A stretch of 64,000 bases of DNA from Murimonas intestini (lineage in GTDB: Bacteria; Bacillota; Clostridia; Lachnospirales; Lachnospiraceae). Each line of letters starts with the position of its first letter. Position 1 is the stretch's first letter. The notes under the pieces were generated by a model. The model had not been told where the DNA came from. It did not search any database and saw only the letters and a list, made by a program, of their open reading frames with translations. Shown here piece by piece: positions 34,791-43,385 of this stretch. Location of the stretch: the NCBI GenBank assembly GCA_003148945.1, contig QGGY01000003.1, positions 434,001 to 498,000 of the forward strand, read 5' to 3'. A program made the position numbers and the translations under genes.

Positions 34791-34818
34791 GGACTTGAAT
34801 TTTTCAAGTCCTCTTTTT
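34791..34818 (+). terminator. terminator of the peptide mRNA
   Basis: GGACTTGAA pairs perfectly with TTCAAGTCC around TTT, followed by TCTTTTT. The same bases contain the -35 region of the antisense promoter, so the two transcription units interlock. Confidence 0.8.
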
Positions 34819-34838
34819 AAATAATCGACATGCCACCC

Positions 34839-35849
34839 TTATAAAAGCTGTATCCCGTTTTCAAGTGCAGCGCTGGTCACATCTTCAGGCCAGATAGAAG
34901 CCTGCACTTCACCTATATGGGCTTTTCTTAAATAAAACATACAGATACGTGACTGTCCTATGCCTCCTCCGATGGTATAGGGCAGTTCTTTTTCCAGGAT
35001 AGCCTTCTGGAAAGGAAGCCCGGCCCGTTCCTGGCAGCCGGCGAGTTCCAGCTGTTTCTTCAAAGAGTCCTCATCCACACGGATACCCATGGAGGAAAGC
35101 TCCAGGGCGATATCCAGAACAGGATAATACACAATGATATCACCGTTTAACTCCCAGTCATCATAGTCCGGCGCACGTCCGTCATGGCGTTCTCCGCTTG
35201 AGAGGATGCCTCCTATCTGCATGATGAATACAGCTCCCTTTAATTTTGCAATCTTATATTCCCGTTCCTTTGGAGTACAGTCAGGATACATATCTTCCAG
35301 CTCCTGGGAAGTGATAAAGAAAATTTCTTTAGGCAGGATCTCCTCAATGTAATCATATTGAATGGCCATGTATTTTTCAGTCTTTTTTAATGCCTTATAT
35401 ACAGTGCGCACCACATCTTTTAAAGTATCCATATTTCTGTCTTCTTTGGATATGATTTTTTCCCAGTCCCACTGATCCACATAAATAGAGTGGATATTGT
35501 CGGTATCTTCATCACGGCGGATAGCGCTCATATCTGTATACAGTCCTTCGCCCTGGGAAAACCCGTATTTTTTCAGGGCAAACCGTTTCCATTTGGCAAG
35601 TGAATGGACGATTTCCGCGGGCGCATCCTCCAGCTCCTTGATGCCGAAGCTTACAGGGCGTTCTACTCCGTTGAGGTTATCATTAAGACCGGACTCCGGC
35701 TTAACGAAAAGGGGGGCAGATACGCGGAGCAGGTTCAGACGTCCGGCCAGGGACTGCTGGAAGAAGTCCTTGACTGTTTTGATGGCAACCTGGGTATCAT
35801 GTAAATTAAGCTCAGATTTATAATTTTCAGGGATGATTAGGTTTTTCAT
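34839..35849 (-). CDS. asnA: aspartate--ammonia ligase
   Basis: A 336-residue AsnA, making asparagine from aspartate, ammonia and ATP; structurally related to class II aspartyl-tRNA synthetases. Motifs are HSIYVDQWDWEKIIS near residue 110 and YTIGGGIGQSRICMFYLRK near 290 (class II motif 3-like). ATG 35849 follows AAGGAGCATATT on the minus strand; a longer frame to 35876 has no better site. Asparagine can therefore be made both free (AsnA) and on tRNA (AspRS/GatCAB, downstream in this window). The promoter region shows TATAAT near 35910 and no T-box. Confidence 0.96.
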   Translation of the reverse strand: MKNLIIPENYKSELNLHDTQVAIKTVKDFFQQSLAGRLNLLRVSAPLFVKPESGLNDNLNGVERPVSFGIKELEDAPAEIVHSLAKWKRFALKKYGFSQGEGLYTDMSAIRRDEDTDNIHSIYVDQWDWEKIISKEDRNMDTLKDVVRTVYKALKKTEKYMAIQYDYIEEILPKEIFFITSQELEDMYPDCTPKEREYKIAKLKGAVFIMQIGGILSSGERHDGRAPDYDDWELNGDIIVYYPVLDIALELSSMGIRVDEDSLKKQLELAGCQERAGLPFQKAILEKELPYTIGGGIGQSRICMFYLRKAHIGEVQASIWPEDVTSAALENGIQLL

Positions 35850-35936
35850 AATATGCTCCTTCTTTTTGGCTTTCATACCTCAGAATATTTGACTTTGCTC
35901 ATTATATCATTAATTGATTAAATTGTGAAGTTTCTA

Positions 35937-35954
35937 TTGCACGAAAATCCCGAG
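35937..35954 (-). repeat. remnant of the 142-bp structured repeat
   Basis: TTGCACGAAAATCCCGAG is an exact 18-nt match to the middle of repeat copy A (22286 region). Nothing else of the repeat is recognisable around it, so it looks like a decayed copy in the asnA-nrdA gap. Confidence 0.5.
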
Positions 35955-35987
35955 TTGAAAGATAAAATAATTTATGTTAGTATAAGA

Positions 35988-36006
35988 GATAATAGTTATC
36001 ATTATT
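35988..36006. promoter_or_regulatory. Fur-box-like palindrome upstream of nrdAB
   Basis: GATAATAGTTATCATTATT matches the classical Fur consensus GATAATGATAATCATTATC at 15 of 19 positions. It lies 25 bp upstream of the nrdA ATG, overlapping the probable transcription start, a position suited to repression. Confidence 0.6.
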
Positions 36007-36030
36007 GACAAATATTGGAGGAAGATAAAC

Positions 36031-38562
36031 ATGGAAATCAGGAAGAGGAACGGACAGCCGGAATTGTACAGCCTCGATAAGATAGAGAACGCTGTCCGCC
36101 GTGCTTTTGGCAGCGTAAATCAGGAATATACCCAGGATGAGATGGCTGGGATCATCAGTGCCGTGGAGGAAAAGATCCAGGAGCTTGCCATGAGGGAGGG
36201 GATCATCCAGGTGGAGCAGATCCAGGATCAGATAGAAATGACGCTGACGGAAAAAAATTACTATGCAGTGCTGAAGAGTTTTATTCTGTACAGGGAAAAG
36301 AGAAGCAGGCACAGAGCTGCCAGGCAGGAGCTGCTGGGGCATTTATGCGGGGCGGAGGGTCTGGAAAGGGTTTTCAAAGAGATACAGAGAGAGTATCAGG
36401 ATGAAGTTTACCACCTGGAGCATCTGCTTGCCAAATTCAGGACTTTTGACAAGGAAGGGATGACGGGGCCTGAGCGCTTTGAGATGCTGATCAAGGCAGC
36501 GGTGGAGCTCACCACCCAGGAAGCCCCGAAGTGGGAATTTATCGCGGCCAGATTCCTAATGGTCCAGTATGAAGATCAGGTGAAGGTCCAGGAGAACATA
36601 TTCGGGATCCGGGATTTTTACAGTAAGGTCGTATGGCTCACAGAGGAAAAACTGTACGGGGAGTATATACTGGAAAATTATACGAGGGAGGAACTGGATC
36701 TTTATGAGACATATCTGGATGAGGCACGCAGCAGCCTGCTTAATTATTCCGGGCTGGGGCTCCTTCTGAAACGGTATGTGATCAGAAGCCATGAAGGGAT
36801 TGGCCTGGAAACGGTGCAGGAAATGTTTCTGGGGATCGCCATGCATCTGGCCATGAAAGAAGAGCGGGACAGAGATCTTTGGGTAAAACGGTTTTATGAT
36901 ATGCTCAGCACCATGAAGGTTACAATGGCTACCCCTACTCTCTCCAATGCGAGAAGGCCTTATCACCAGCTGTCGTCCTGTTTTATAGATACAGTGCCGG
37001 ACAGTCTGGACGGAATCTACAGAAGTATTGATAACTTCTCTAAGGTCAGCAAGTTCGGGGGAGGCATGGGACTTTACTTTGGAAAGGTGAGAGCGGCGGG
37101 CAGTGATATACAGGGATTTAAGGGAGCGGCTGGCGGAGTCCTGCGGTGGATCAAGCTGGCAAATGACACGGCTGTGGCGGTGGACCAGCTGGGTGTCCGT
37201 CAGGGCGCAGTTGCCGTCTATCTGGACGCATGGCACAGGGATCTGCCGGAATTTCTGGCGCTGAGGACTAACAATGGGGATGACAGGATGAAAGCCCATG
37301 ATGTATTCCCGGCGGTATGCTACCCGGATATGTTCTGGAGGATGGCGAAGGAAGATATAGAAGGGGACTGGTATCTGATGTGCCCCCATGAGATTCAGAC
37401 AGTCAGGGGATATGCCCTGGAAGACTGCTGGGGAAAAGAGTGGGAAGAGAAGTATATTGAATGTGTGCAGGATATGAGGATACACAAAAGGACAGTGCCT
37501 ATTAAAGAAGTGATCCGCATGATAATCAAAAGCGCCGTGGAGACCGGCACGCCCTTTACTTTTAACAGAGATCAGGTGAATGAGACAAACCCCAATTCAC
37601 ATAAGGGGATCATCTACTGCAGCAACCTGTGTACAGAGATCGCCCAGAATATGAGCCCGATCGAGCTTGTAGAGCAGAGGGTGGAGACGTCAGACGGTGA
37701 GACAGTCGTAGTGACAGTGACTAAGCCCGGGGAATTTGTGGTCTGCAATCTGGCAAGCCTTTCGCTCGGAAGGATAGATACAGATGACGAGGAAGATTTG
37801 GCAAGGACTGTACAGAGCGCTGTCAGGGCACTTGATAATGTGATCGATCTGAATTATTTCCCTGTCCCGTATGCGAAAATAAATAACGAAAAATACCGCC
37901 CTGTGGGACTGGGAGTGAGTGGATACCACCACATGCTGGCCAAGAAACACATACGCTGGGAGTCGGAGGAACATCTGGCATATGCAGACAGGGTATTTGA
38001 GAATATTAATTATGCAGCTGTAAAAGCCAGTATGGAGATTGCCGGACAGAAGGGAAGCTACAGGTATTTTGGCGGAAGTGAATGGGAGAGCGGAGAATAT
38101 TTCAAAAAGCGGGGCTATGTATCAGAGCGCTGGCTGAAGCTTCAGGAGGAAGTCAAACATACAGGGATGCGAAATGGGTATCTGATCGCCGTGGCTCCCA
38201 CCAGCAGCACGAGCATGATAGCAGGTACTACAGCCGGCCTGGATCCCATCATGGACAGGTACTATCTGGAAGAGAAAAAGAACTCCCTTGTGCCCAGGGT
38301 AGCGCCGGATCTGTCACCGGATACCTTCTGGTATTATAAAAATGCCCATTATATCAGCCAGGAATGGTCAGTGAGGGCCGGCGGCGTCCGCCAGAGGCAT
38401 ATAGACCAGGCCCAGAGCATGAATCTGTATATTACAAATGATTATACATTCAGGCAGGTGCTCAGGCTGTATATCATGGCCTGGGAATGCGGTGTTAAGA
38501 CGATCTATTATATCCGCTCCAAGAGCCTTGAGGTGGAGGAGTGTGAAGTGTGTTCCAGCTAA
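36031..38562 (+). CDS. nrdA: class I ribonucleoside-diphosphate reductase, alpha subunit
   Basis: An 843-residue catalytic subunit. An ATP-cone at residues 1-95 (VRRAFGSVNQEYTQDEMAG) gives allosteric activity control. Active-site residues are HQLSSCFIDT (first redox Cys), SNLCTEIAQ (thiyl-radical Cys flanked by Asn and Glu) and FVVCNLASLSLGRI (second redox Cys). The C-terminus carries a CxxC shuttle pair (ECEVCSS), and APTSSTSMIAGTTAGLDP is the conserved substrate loop. It needs the oxygen-dependent radical made by the beta subunit encoded 22 bp downstream. A Fur-like site lies directly upstream. Confidence 0.95.
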   Translation: MEIRKRNGQPELYSLDKIENAVRRAFGSVNQEYTQDEMAGIISAVEEKIQELAMREGIIQVEQIQDQIEMTLTEKNYYAVLKSFILYREKRSRHRAARQELLGHLCGAEGLERVFKEIQREYQDEVYHLEHLLAKFRTFDKEGMTGPERFEMLIKAAVELTTQEAPKWEFIAARFLMVQYEDQVKVQENIFGIRDFYSKVVWLTEEKLYGEYILENYTREELDLYETYLDEARSSLLNYSGLGLLLKRYVIRSHEGIGLETVQEMFLGIAMHLAMKEERDRDLWVKRFYDMLSTMKVTMATPTLSNARRPYHQLSSCFIDTVPDSLDGIYRSIDNFSKVSKFGGGMGLYFGKVRAAGSDIQGFKGAAGGVLRWIKLANDTAVAVDQLGVRQGAVAVYLDAWHRDLPEFLALRTNNGDDRMKAHDVFPAVCYPDMFWRMAKEDIEGDWYLMCPHEIQTVRGYALEDCWGKEWEEKYIECVQDMRIHKRTVPIKEVIRMIIKSAVETGTPFTFNRDQVNETNPNSHKGIIYCSNLCTEIAQNMSPIELVEQRVETSDGETVVVTVTKPGEFVVCNLASLSLGRIDTDDEEDLARTVQSAVRALDNVIDLNYFPVPYAKINNEKYRPVGLGVSGYHHMLAKKHIRWESEEHLAYADRVFENINYAAVKASMEIAGQKGSYRYFGGSEWESGEYFKKRGYVSERWLKLQEEVKHTGMRNGYLIAVAPTSSTSMIAGTTAGLDPIMDRYYLEEKKNSLVPRVAPDLSPDTFWYYKNAHYISQEWSVRAGGVRQRHIDQAQSMNLYITNDYTFRQVLRLYIMAWECGVKTIYYIRSKSLEVEECEVCSS

Positions 38563-38584
38563 ATACAGAAATGAGGAGAAAAAT

Positions 38585-39628
38585 ATGGAAAAATTGATGA
38601 GACGCCCGCTGTTTAACCCGGCGGGAGATACGGAAGTGCGGCTCAGGAAAATGGTGGGAGGAAATACAACAAATCTGAATGATTTCAATAACATGAAATA
38701 CACCTGGGTGAGCGGCTGGTACAGGCAGGCCATGAATAATTTCTGGGTGCCTGAAGAGATCAATCTGGGGGTGGATGTGAAAGACTACCCGCTGCTCACA
38801 GAAGCCGAGAGAAGGGCTTATGACAAAATCCTGTCCTTTCTTGTCTTTCTCGACAGTATCCAGACGGCGAACCTGCCGTCCGTCAGTGAATATATTACTG
38901 CCAATGAGGTGAATCTCTGCCTTTCTATCCAGACCTTCCAGGAGGCGGTGCACAGCCAGAGCTACAGCTATATGCTGGATACAATATGTGAGCCACAGAA
39001 AAGGACGGAGGTGCTCTACCAGTGGAAGGAGGACGAGCATCTGCTGGAGCGGAATACGTTTATCGGAAATCTCTATAATAAGTTCCAGGAAGAAAAAAGT
39101 ATGGAAAATTTCACAAAAACACTGATCGCCAATTATATCCTGGAGGGGATCTACTTTTACAGCGGGTTCATGTTCTTTTACAATCTTGGCCGGAACCACA
39201 AAATGCCGGGATCTGCGCAGGAGATCCGGTATATAAACAGGGATGAGAATACACATCTCTGGCTGTTCAGGAATATAATACAGGAACTGATGGCTGAGGA
39301 ACCGGAGATGTTTACAGAGGACAGGATAAAGGAATACCGGGAAATGATCCGCACAGGCTGTGAGCAGGAGATCAGGTGGGGAACTTATGTGATCGGAGAC
39401 AAGATACAGGGGCTGTCCGGGGAGATGGTGGCTGATTACATTAAGTATCTTGGAAATCTGCGGTGTCTGGGGCTGAATTTTAAGCCTGTCTATGAGGGGC
39501 ACATGACGGAGCCGGAAAGTATGAAATGGGTCTCCCAGTACAGCAATGCGAATATGATCAAAACAGACTTCTTTGAGGCCAGAAGCACGGCATATGCAAA
39601 GAGCAGCGCTCTGATCGATGATCTATGA
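38585..39628 (+). CDS. nrdB: class I ribonucleotide reductase, beta (radical) subunit
   Basis: A 347-residue R2 protein holding the dinuclear metal site and tyrosyl radical. Ligands seen: Asp in FLVFLDSIQ, Glu and His in FQEAVHSQSYSYM (around residue 120), Glu in ILEGIYFYSGFM, and Glu/His in NRDENTHLWLF. The radical Tyr sits four residues after the His, as in E. coli NrdB. ATG 38585 follows GAGGAGAAAAAT; the frame extends 49 codons upstream into nrdA but without an RBS. The metal (Fe2 or Mn2) cannot be told from sequence, and no NrdI is adjacent. It is followed by the T-box promoter of the aspS operon. Confidence 0.95.
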   Translation: MEKLMRRPLFNPAGDTEVRLRKMVGGNTTNLNDFNNMKYTWVSGWYRQAMNNFWVPEEINLGVDVKDYPLLTEAERRAYDKILSFLVFLDSIQTANLPSVSEYITANEVNLCLSIQTFQEAVHSQSYSYMLDTICEPQKRTEVLYQWKEDEHLLERNTFIGNLYNKFQEEKSMENFTKTLIANYILEGIYFYSGFMFFYNLGRNHKMPGSAQEIRYINRDENTHLWLFRNIIQELMAEEPEMFTEDRIKEYREMIRTGCEQEIRWGTYVIGDKIQGLSGEMVADYIKYLGNLRCLGLNFKPVYEGHMTEPESMKWVSQYSNANMIKTDFFEARSTAYAKSSALIDDL

Positions 39629-39672
39629 TGCAGATAAATTTGATTAAAAATAAAATTTGAATAAAATTATCC

Positions 39673-39701
39673 TTGACAAGTGCTGCCTCATGTGTTAAGA
39701 T
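39673..39701 (+). promoter_or_regulatory. promoter of the T-box/aspS-gatCAB operon
   Basis: TTGACA (39673-39678), 17 bp, TAAGAT (39696-39701). Transcription would start near 39708, at the 5' end of the T-box leader. Confidence 0.75.
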
Positions 39702-39707
39702 TCCAAA

Positions 39708-39977
39708 CAACATGAAAATGCTAAGAAAGAGACTCTTGCTTTGAAACTTGACAGGAATACAGCGTCACCGACTGAGAGCGCTGTTTGAGGGAAGAAGCTC
39801 ACAGGGAACACTCCGGAGCAGATCAGCTGAACGAAGCTTCACCGAGTAGGCTGGTACGTAGCACGCGTTAAGTGTATTGAGAGGCATGTGTGCACACACA
39901 TTGCAATGCGGGTGGTACCGCGGATAAACCAGAATTTGTCCGTCCCGGAACAGGAAACTGTTCCGGGGCTTTTTTTG
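39708..39977 (+). promoter_or_regulatory. T-box riboswitch leader (Asn, possibly Asn/Glu)
   Basis: The T-box sequence GTGGTACCGCGG is at 39912-39923, followed by an intrinsic terminator: CCCGGAACAG-GAAA-CTGTTCCGGG (39944-39967) and seven T. Stem I begins AAGAAAGAGACTCTTGC (the AGUA-type region), and its 3' side reads CAGGGAACACTCCGGAGC. By alignment with the glyQS T-box, the specifier is AAC (39807-39809), Asn, followed by the usual A. GAA (Glu) overlaps it one base earlier (39806-39808). Uncharged tRNA would favour the antiterminator and switch on the transamidation operon. Confidence 0.9.
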
Positions 39978-40065
39978 TTTCAATGAGAACAAAGTTTCAT
40001 TGAGATAAGTTCTCCGGACATGGCTTCCTGATATTTAAATCAAAACAGCGCTTATAACTGAAAAA

Positions 40066-40140
40066 AGAACTGTCGCAGAGAGGCGATGGCAGATGGTAGC
40101 ATTACGTCTGTCTTTATCCTCCTGCGGCAGTTTTCCTTTT
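40066..40140 (+). terminator. second long leader hairpin upstream of aspS
   Basis: AGAACTGTCGCAG (40066-40078) pairs with CTGCGGCAGTTTT (40122-40134); inside, GAGG pairs with CCTC and GGCAGATG with CGTCTGTC around a 9-nt loop. It is followed by TTCCTTTT. It lies downstream of the T-box terminator and 40-110 nt upstream of the aspS start. It may be a second attenuator or a processing site. Confidence 0.55.
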
Positions 40141-40179
40141 AACAGGGAATAATGCGGATGGCAGTGAAAGGAGAAAATT

Positions 40180-41511
40180 ATGGAATTTGTAAAAGGAATC
40201 ACCCCAAAAGACACAGTGGAACTGTCGCAGCTTTTAGAAGGAGGATGGGAAGGACGTCCGGCAAAGGTGGAAGGAACGATCCATACAGTCAGGGATATGG
40301 GGGACGTAGCATTTGTAGTTCTGCGCAGAAGAGACGGGCTGCTGCAGTGTGTGGTAGAAAAGAACAGTTCAGAGATTGATGTGAAGAGCCTGAGGGAAGA
40401 ATCAGCCGTTGTAGTGGAGGGGCAGGTGAGAAGTGAGAAAAGGGCGCCCCAGGGTATCGAGCTTCTGGCTGAGGGCATCAGGGTCTTAAGCACACCGGAA
40501 GAGCCTGTGCCTCTGGCAGTCTCTAAGTGGAAAATGAACACATCATTAGAGGCCAGGCTTGATAAGCGTCCTGTTGCATTGAGAAATATAAGGGAGAGGG
40601 CAAAGTTCAAAATCCAGGAGGGACTTGTGAGAGGATTCCGGGATTTCCTGTATAAGCAGGGATTTACGGAGATCCATACGCCAAAGATAAGCGCCAAAGG
40701 GGCCGAGGGAGGCTCCAACATGTTCAGGATGGATTATTTCCACAGGCCGGCAGTCCTGGCACAGAGCCCCCAGTTCTACAAACAGATGATGGTAGGCGTG
40801 TTCGGCAGGGTATTTGAGACAGGACCTGTGTTCAGGGCGGAAAAGCACAACACAAAGCGCCATCTGAATGAATATACAAGCCTGGATTTTGAGATGGGAT
40901 TTATAGAGGGCTTTGAGGAAATCATGGCCATGGAGACGGGATTTCTCCAATACACCATGTCACTTCTCAGAGAAAAATATGAAAAAGAGCTTAAAATAAC
41001 AGGAGCCGTCCTGCCGGTGACTGATAAGATACCGGCAGTGAGGTTTGACGAGGCAAAGGAAATGGTGCAGAAAAAGTATGACAGAAGGATGAAAAATCCC
41101 TTTGACCTGGAACCGGAAGAGGAAGTTCTCATCAGCCGTCTCTTCAAGGAAGAGTATGGCGCGGATTTTGTCTTTGTCACCCATTACCCATCAAAGAAAC
41201 GTCCCTTCTATGCCATGGACGATCCCGCTGACCCGAGATACACACTGAGCTTTGACCTGCTCTTCCGGGGGATGGAGATCACGACGGGCGGCCAGAGGAT
41301 CCACGATTACAGGGCGCTGACAGATAAGATAAAGGCCAGGGGAATGTCTGAGGAAGGCATGGAGCAGTATCTGGACACCTTTAAATACGGGATGCCGCCG
41401 CATGGGGGCCTGGGCATAGGCCTTGAGAGGCTGACAATGAAGCTGCTGGATGAGGACAACGTAAGAGAGACGACTCTGTTTCCGAGGGATCTGGGGAGGC
41501 TGGAGCCGTAA
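40180..41511 (+). CDS. aspS: archaeal-type (non-discriminating) aspartate--tRNA(Asp/Asn) ligase
   Basis: A 443-residue AspRS of the short archaeal/AspRS2 type, lacking the bacterial GAD insertion. An N-terminal OB anticodon-binding domain (GTIHTVRDMGDVAFVVLRRR) is followed by class II motif 2 (RAEKHNTKRHLNEYTSLDFEM) and motif 3 (GGLGIGLERL). His35 in GTIHTVRD and Pro in KRAPQG fall where, as I recall, non-discriminating AspRS enzymes have His and Pro. Co-transcription with gatCAB behind an Asn T-box supports mischarging tRNA-Asn with Asp for amidation. RBS AAAGGAGAAAATT precedes the ATG. Confidence 0.9.
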   Translation: MEFVKGITPKDTVELSQLLEGGWEGRPAKVEGTIHTVRDMGDVAFVVLRRRDGLLQCVVEKNSSEIDVKSLREESAVVVEGQVRSEKRAPQGIELLAEGIRVLSTPEEPVPLAVSKWKMNTSLEARLDKRPVALRNIRERAKFKIQEGLVRGFRDFLYKQGFTEIHTPKISAKGAEGGSNMFRMDYFHRPAVLAQSPQFYKQMMVGVFGRVFETGPVFRAEKHNTKRHLNEYTSLDFEMGFIEGFEEIMAMETGFLQYTMSLLREKYEKELKITGAVLPVTDKIPAVRFDEAKEMVQKKYDRRMKNPFDLEPEEEVLISRLFKEEYGADFVFVTHYPSKKRPFYAMDDPADPRYTLSFDLLFRGMEITTGGQRIHDYRALTDKIKARGMSEEGMEQYLDTFKYGMPPHGGLGIGLERLTMKLLDEDNVRETTLFPRDLGRLEP

Positions 41512-41599
41512 GTCACAGGAAAGAACGATAACGATTCAGCAGGTCTGTGCATGCAGGGACAGACTGTAAAAAATGATTGGAAAAGAGAGGATGGAAAAA

Positions 41600-41893
41600 A
41601 TGGCAGGACAGATAGACAGAGAGACAGTGGAATATATCAGCATACTTGCAAAATTGGAGCTTTCCGGGGAGGAACAGCTTGCAGCTGCCAGAGATATGGG
41701 CAGAATGCTGGAATACATCGATAAGCTGAAGGAACTGGATACAGACGGTGTAGAGCCTGTGTCGCATGTATTTCCTGTTTACAATGTATTCAGAGAGGAT
41801 ACAGTGACGAACCAGGATATAAGAGAAGAACTTCAAAAGAGCGCTCCGGCCTGTAAAGACGGGGCATATAAGGTGCCCAGGACAGTGGAATGA
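41600..41893 (+). CDS. gatC: Asp-tRNA(Asn)/Glu-tRNA(Gln) amidotransferase subunit C
   Basis: A 97-residue GatC that stabilises the GatAB complex. IDRETVEYISILAKLELSGE at the N-terminus and PVSHVFPVYNVFREDTV in the middle are the family signatures. The start at ATG 41600 is favoured because GAGAGGATGG lies about 6 nt upstream and the length matches the usual 95 residues; ATG 41573 and 41591 are in-frame alternatives with poorer sites. The 88-bp gap from aspS contains GATAACGATTCAGCAGG, related to the ATTCAGC motif in the argC leader. gatA starts 10 bp after its stop. Confidence 0.9.
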   Translation: MAGQIDRETVEYISILAKLELSGEEQLAAARDMGRMLEYIDKLKELDTDGVEPVSHVFPVYNVFREDTVTNQDIREELQKSAPACKDGAYKVPRTVE

Positions 41894-41903
41894 GGAGGGG
41901 GAT

Positions 41904-43385
41904 ATGGAAATGTTTGATATGACAGCTGCAGAGCTGGGTAAAAGGATACAGGCAGGTGAGATCACAGCCGTGGAGGCGGCAGAATACTCCCTGAGCCGGA
42001 TAAAGGAGAAAGACGGACAGATAAACGCATTTATCACTGTAGAGGAAGAGAAAGTGATGGAGAATGCCCGCCGGGTCCAGCAAAAGATAGAAAGGAGAGA
42101 ACTGACAGGGCCCCTTGCCGGAGTTCCTGTGGCGGTGAAGGATAATATATGCACGGAAGGGCTGAGGACTACATGCGCCTCCAGGATCCTGGGAAATTTT
42201 GTTCCACCTTACAGCGCAGAGGCTGTTAAAAGGCTGGAGGAGGCAGGGGCAGTTATACTGGGAAAGACAAATATGGATGAGTTCGCCATGGGCAGTACTA
42301 CTGAGACTTCCGCATATGGAATAACAAGAAACCCCTGGAATACGGATCATGTGCCGGGAGGCTCATCGGGCGGTTCATGTGCGGCAGTTGCAGCAGGAGA
42401 AGCTTTCTGTGCACTTGGTTCAGATACAGGCGGCTCCATCAGGCAGCCCAGTTCATTTTGCGGTGTGACAGGCCTTAAGCCTACTTACGGTACAGTATCC
42501 AGATACGGGCTTATAGCGTATGGCTCGTCACTGGACCAGATTGGCCCGGTGGCAAAGGATGTGACTGACTGTGCCTGTATTTTGGAGGCTGTCTCCTCAT
42601 ATGACAGGAAGGATGGCACCTCTGTCAAAAGAGAATCCTATGATTTTACATCAGGGCTTGGCAGGGATATAAAAGGTATGCGCATTGGACTGCCGTCTGA
42701 TTATCTTGGGGAAGGCCTGGACGATGAAGTGAGGAAGGCTGTGATGGACGGAGCAGAAGCTATGCGCAGCCTGGGAGCCATAGTGGAGGAATTTCCTCTG
42801 GGTATGGCGGAATATGCAATACCTGCCTACTATGTAATAGCTTCAGCGGAGGCCAGCTCCAATCTGGCCAGATTTGATGGGGTGAAGTACGGCTACAGGA
42901 CAGAGGAGTATGAGGGGCTGCATGATATGTATAAAAAGACCAGATCGGAGGGCTTTGGGCCTGAGGTGAAGCGGAGGATCATGCTGGGGTCATTTGTTCT
43001 GAGCAGCGGTTATTATGACGCCTACTATCTGAAAGCGCTGCGGGTCAAGGCGCTGATCATGAAAGCTTTTGACGAGGCATTTAAGAAATATGACATTATA
43101 CTCGGTCCGGCCGCACCGTCTGCCGCGCCGGAGATCGGCTGCAGCCTGGCTGATCCTCTGAAAATGTATCTGGGAGATATCTATACAGTGTCAGTGAACC
43201 TGGCCGGACTGCCGGGGATCAGTGTTCCAGGAGGCATGAACAGTAAAGGGCTTCCCATTGGACTGCAGTTGATAGGGGACCGTTTTCAGGAGGAGAAGCT
43301 GCTCCGGGCTGCGTACCAGCTTGAAAAAGCAGTGGGTGGATACGGCATTAAAAAGGAGGAGGCACATGATGAGCAGAGAATATGA
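41904..43385 (+). CDS. gatA: Asp-tRNA(Asn)/Glu-tRNA(Gln) amidotransferase subunit A
   Basis: A 493-residue amidase-signature protein that releases ammonia from glutamine. Catalytic triad: Lys in VAVKDNICTEG (near residue 78), cis-Ser and Ser nucleophile in DTGGSIRQPSSFCG (near 175), within the Gly/Ser-rich PGGSSGGSCAAVAAGEAF signature. Cytosolic. It works with GatB, which holds the kinase site and tRNA. RBS GAGGAGGGGGAT precedes the ATG. gatB begins 20 bp before its stop. Confidence 0.97.
   Translation: MEMFDMTAAELGKRIQAGEITAVEAAEYSLSRIKEKDGQINAFITVEEEKVMENARRVQQKIERRELTGPLAGVPVAVKDNICTEGLRTTCASRILGNFVPPYSAEAVKRLEEAGAVILGKTNMDEFAMGSTTETSAYGITRNPWNTDHVPGGSSGGSCAAVAAGEAFCALGSDTGGSIRQPSSFCGVTGLKPTYGTVSRYGLIAYGSSLDQIGPVAKDVTDCACILEAVSSYDRKDGTSVKRESYDFTSGLGRDIKGMRIGLPSDYLGEGLDDEVRKAVMDGAEAMRSLGAIVEEFPLGMAEYAIPAYYVIASAEASSNLARFDGVKYGYRTEEYEGLHDMYKKTRSEGFGPEVKRRIMLGSFVLSSGYYDAYYLKALRVKALIMKAFDEAFKKYDIILGPAAPSAAPEIGCSLADPLKMYLGDIYTVSVNLAGLPGISVPGGMNSKGLPIGLQLIGDRFQEEKLLRAAYQLEKAVGGYGIKKEEAHDEQRI

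Noticed and set aside
35955-36031. NrdR box upstream of nrdA
   Set aside because: I searched for the ACACWATATMTWGT pattern and saw nothing close; only the Fur-like palindrome stands out.
36556-37485. Minus-strand frame (309 codons) opposite nrdA
   Set aside because: Antisense shadow of a conserved gene, with no supporting start signal.
38495-39502. Long minus-strand frame (335 codons) opposite nrdB
   Set aside because: Antisense shadow; nrdB on the other strand has all metal ligands and a proper RBS.
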